Shown one piece after another: positions 5,361 through 6,662 of a stretch of 6,662 bases of DNA. The DNA is taken from NCBI GenBank assembly GCA_009787945.1, contig WQSI01000097.1:1-6662 (forward strand). Direction: 5' to 3'. The position numbers were made by a program, and so were the translations under genes. Below the pieces are notes generated by a model. The model did not search any database, had not been told where the DNA came from, and was given only the letters and a program-made list of their open reading frames with translations. Numbering within the stretch: the first letter of the stretch is position 1; each line of letters opens with the position of its first letter. The stretch comes from Defluviitaleaceae bacterium. Its GTDB lineage: Bacteria > Bacillota > Clostridia > Lachnospirales > WRAX01.

Positions 5361-6662
5361 TCCTTTTGAGTATATAAAAAATAGTTGGGTCGATTTTATC
5401 GACAGCTTCCGCACGAAACAGGGCAGGGAAACCTATGGCAAAATCCGCAAAATAACCTTGCCTGCTTTTTTCGAGCTTTTTTTAATTTCGTTAAAAGGTG
5501 TTGTGGACATGATAATGGTGTCCGAGCTTGGCCCTCAGGCTGTGTCCGCTGTTGGTTTGACACATCAACCGTTTTTCCTTCTTATCGCTGGCTTTAACGC
5601 GGTTAATGTGGGCACAACCGCCCTTGTTTCCTGGAATGTGGGCAAGGGTGATTTTAAAAAGGCGGCGGCAATCACCAAGCAAGCTGTTATCTTCAACCTT
5701 TTAGCGGGGGCAGTTTCTGCCGCAATCGGCTTTTTCGGCGCGCGCCACCTTTTCCCCATTATGTTTGACGACCCCCAGGTTATTTATTATGCCACTAACT
5801 TTTTTGAAATAATCAGCCTTGGTCTTGCTTTCCATGCCGTTACCATGGGCGTTACAGCGGCATTTAGAGGGGCTGGGCAAACAAAAATTTCCATGTTTTA
5901 CAATTTGGTTGGCAACGGGCTTCATTTGTTGCTTAATATTTTACTAATCCACGGAAACTTAGGCTTCCCCGCTCTTGGGGTTCAAGGTGCGGCAATTTCT
6001 GCCACCATCGCCCGCATCATCACTTTTGTGATGGCGTTGTCGCTGCTGTTTTTCTGGAAAAAATCACCATTGCGTGTAAAGTTACTTTCTAGTTGGAAGC
6101 CAAATTTCCGCATGGCAAGGAACATTCTTTCCATCGGCATGCCCGCTGCAGGGGAACAATACGCCATACAAACGGGGCTAATGCTCTACACCGCCATAAT
6201 TGCAAGCCTGGATTACCAAGCATTTGCCGCCCACACTATCGCCATAAGCATTAACATGCTTGCTTTTGCCGTCAGCTTTGCTTTTGGTGTGTCCACAACG
6301 GCTCTTGTGGGGCAGGCTGTGGGGCGGGATGATTATGACGAAGCCCAGCGAATGGCAGTTTTCTCCGCCCGAACAGCAAGATTAGTTACAGCCGTGCTTA
6401 CAATTTCTTTCATTGTGTTTTCCCGCCAAATTTTAGGTATTTACACTGATGACCTTGTGGTTATCGCCTACGGCATACCAGTGTTTTACTTTATGGCATT
6501 GGCTCAATTTGTCCAATCCAGCAACATGTCCACGGCAGGGGCATTGCGGGGCAGCGGCGACACAATGTACCCGCTATATTCTGCCATAATCGGCGTTTGG
6601 GGGGTTCGCCTCGCCCTTGCCGCCCTCTTCGTACTCGTGTTTGACTGGGGCGTGGCAGGGGG
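5353..6662 (+). CDS. MATE family efflux transporter, lacking only its C-terminal end
   Basis: This encodes 436 codons of a multidrug and toxic compound extrusion (MATE) transporter that runs off the right edge; no stop is in the window. MATE proteins export drugs or metabolites using a sodium or proton gradient and have two six-helix halves. The usual length is about 440-460, so probably only a few tens of residues are missing. Family patterns are clear in both halves: VDMIMVSELGPQAVSAVGL (51-69), FRGAGQTK (171-178), ALGVQGAAISATIAR (207-221), IGMPAAGEQ (261-269), LVGQAVGRDDYDEA (318-331) and GALRGSGDT (396-404). A hydrophilic stretch of about 30 residues precedes the first helix. The start ATG at 5353 has no ribosome binding site upstream (AAAAGT only). 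No better downstream start was found, and no upstream in-frame start exists. The substrate is unknown. It is divergent from the protease operon across about 50 bases. Confidence 0.92.
   Translation, partial: MRNPFEYIKNSWVDFIDSFRTKQGRETYGKIRKITLPAFFELFLISLKGVVDMIMVSELGPQAVSAVGLTHQPFFLLIAGFNAVNVGTTALVSWNVGKGDFKKAAAITKQAVIFNLLAGAVSAAIGFFGARHLFPIMFDDPQVIYYATNFFEIISLGLAFHAVTMGVTAAFRGAGQTKISMFYNLVGNGLHLLLNILLIHGNLGFPALGVQGAAISATIARIITFVMALSLLFFWKKSPLRVKLLSSWKPNFRMARNILSIGMPAAGEQYAIQTGLMLYTAIIASLDYQAFAAHTIAISINMLAFAVSFAFGVSTTALVGQAVGRDDYDEAQRMAVFSARTARLVTAVLTISFIVFSRQILGIYTDDLVVIAYGIPVFYFMALAQFVQSSNMSTAGALRGSGDTMYPLYSAIIGVWGVRLALAALFVLVFDWGVAG

Noticed and set aside
1..6662. CRISPR array, tRNA, rRNA, phage attachment site or replication origin.
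   Set aside because: I found no regularly spaced direct repeats, no tRNA cloverleaf and no iteron or DnaA-box clusters on reading both strands by eye.

Overview
The window looks like the chromosome of an anaerobic, Clostridia-type Bacillota. The evidence is strong AGGAGG-like ribosome binding sites, TTGACA/TATAAT promoters, a BlaI/M56 sensor pair, a HemZ-type radical SAM protein, an SLOG (DUF1273-like) protein and a CPBP protease. No species can be named from sequence alone. There are seven protein genes, two of them cut by the window edges. I see no rRNA, tRNA, CRISPR array or complete insertion sequence.

Layout. Positions 699 to 1 (minus) hold a blaI-like repressor followed, with an ATGA overlap, by the start of an M56 (BlaR1/MecR1-type) membrane peptidase. 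Their promoter is a near-consensus TTGACA-17-TAAAAT with a palindromic BlaI-type operator inside it. Divergent from this, 806-1528 (plus) is a short-chain dehydrogenase with its own promoter. Four tightly overlapping minus-strand genes run from 5301 down to 1718: a CPBP intramembrane protease, HemZ, an SLOG-family protein and an unrecognised glycine-rich membrane protein. Every junction overlaps (1, 8 and 19 nt), so this reads as one translationally coupled operon. From 5353 to the right edge (plus) runs a MATE-family efflux transporter, divergent from that operon across a very short AT-rich promoter region.

The most notable non-coding item is at 1541-1739, where the dehydrogenase and the operon converge. 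A 12-bp terminator stem followed by six T is split by a 160-bp, almost perfectly symmetric palindromic element (1559-1718) flanked by TA on both sides. This is what a MITE-like, TA-targeting insertion into a terminator loop would look like. Removing it on paper restores a compact terminator and would change the operon's last stop codon from TAG back to TAA without altering the protein.

How the genes fit together. The BlaI/M56 pair is probably an autoregulated stress or cell-wall sensing module whose targets lie partly outside the window. The operon mixes membrane proteolysis, a radical SAM enzyme, a predicted nucleotide-ligand-binding protein and a membrane protein; no single pathway is evident. 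The SLOG plus membrane-protein pair is the part least explained by known biology. I find no clear evidence of a complete new defence or biosynthetic system.
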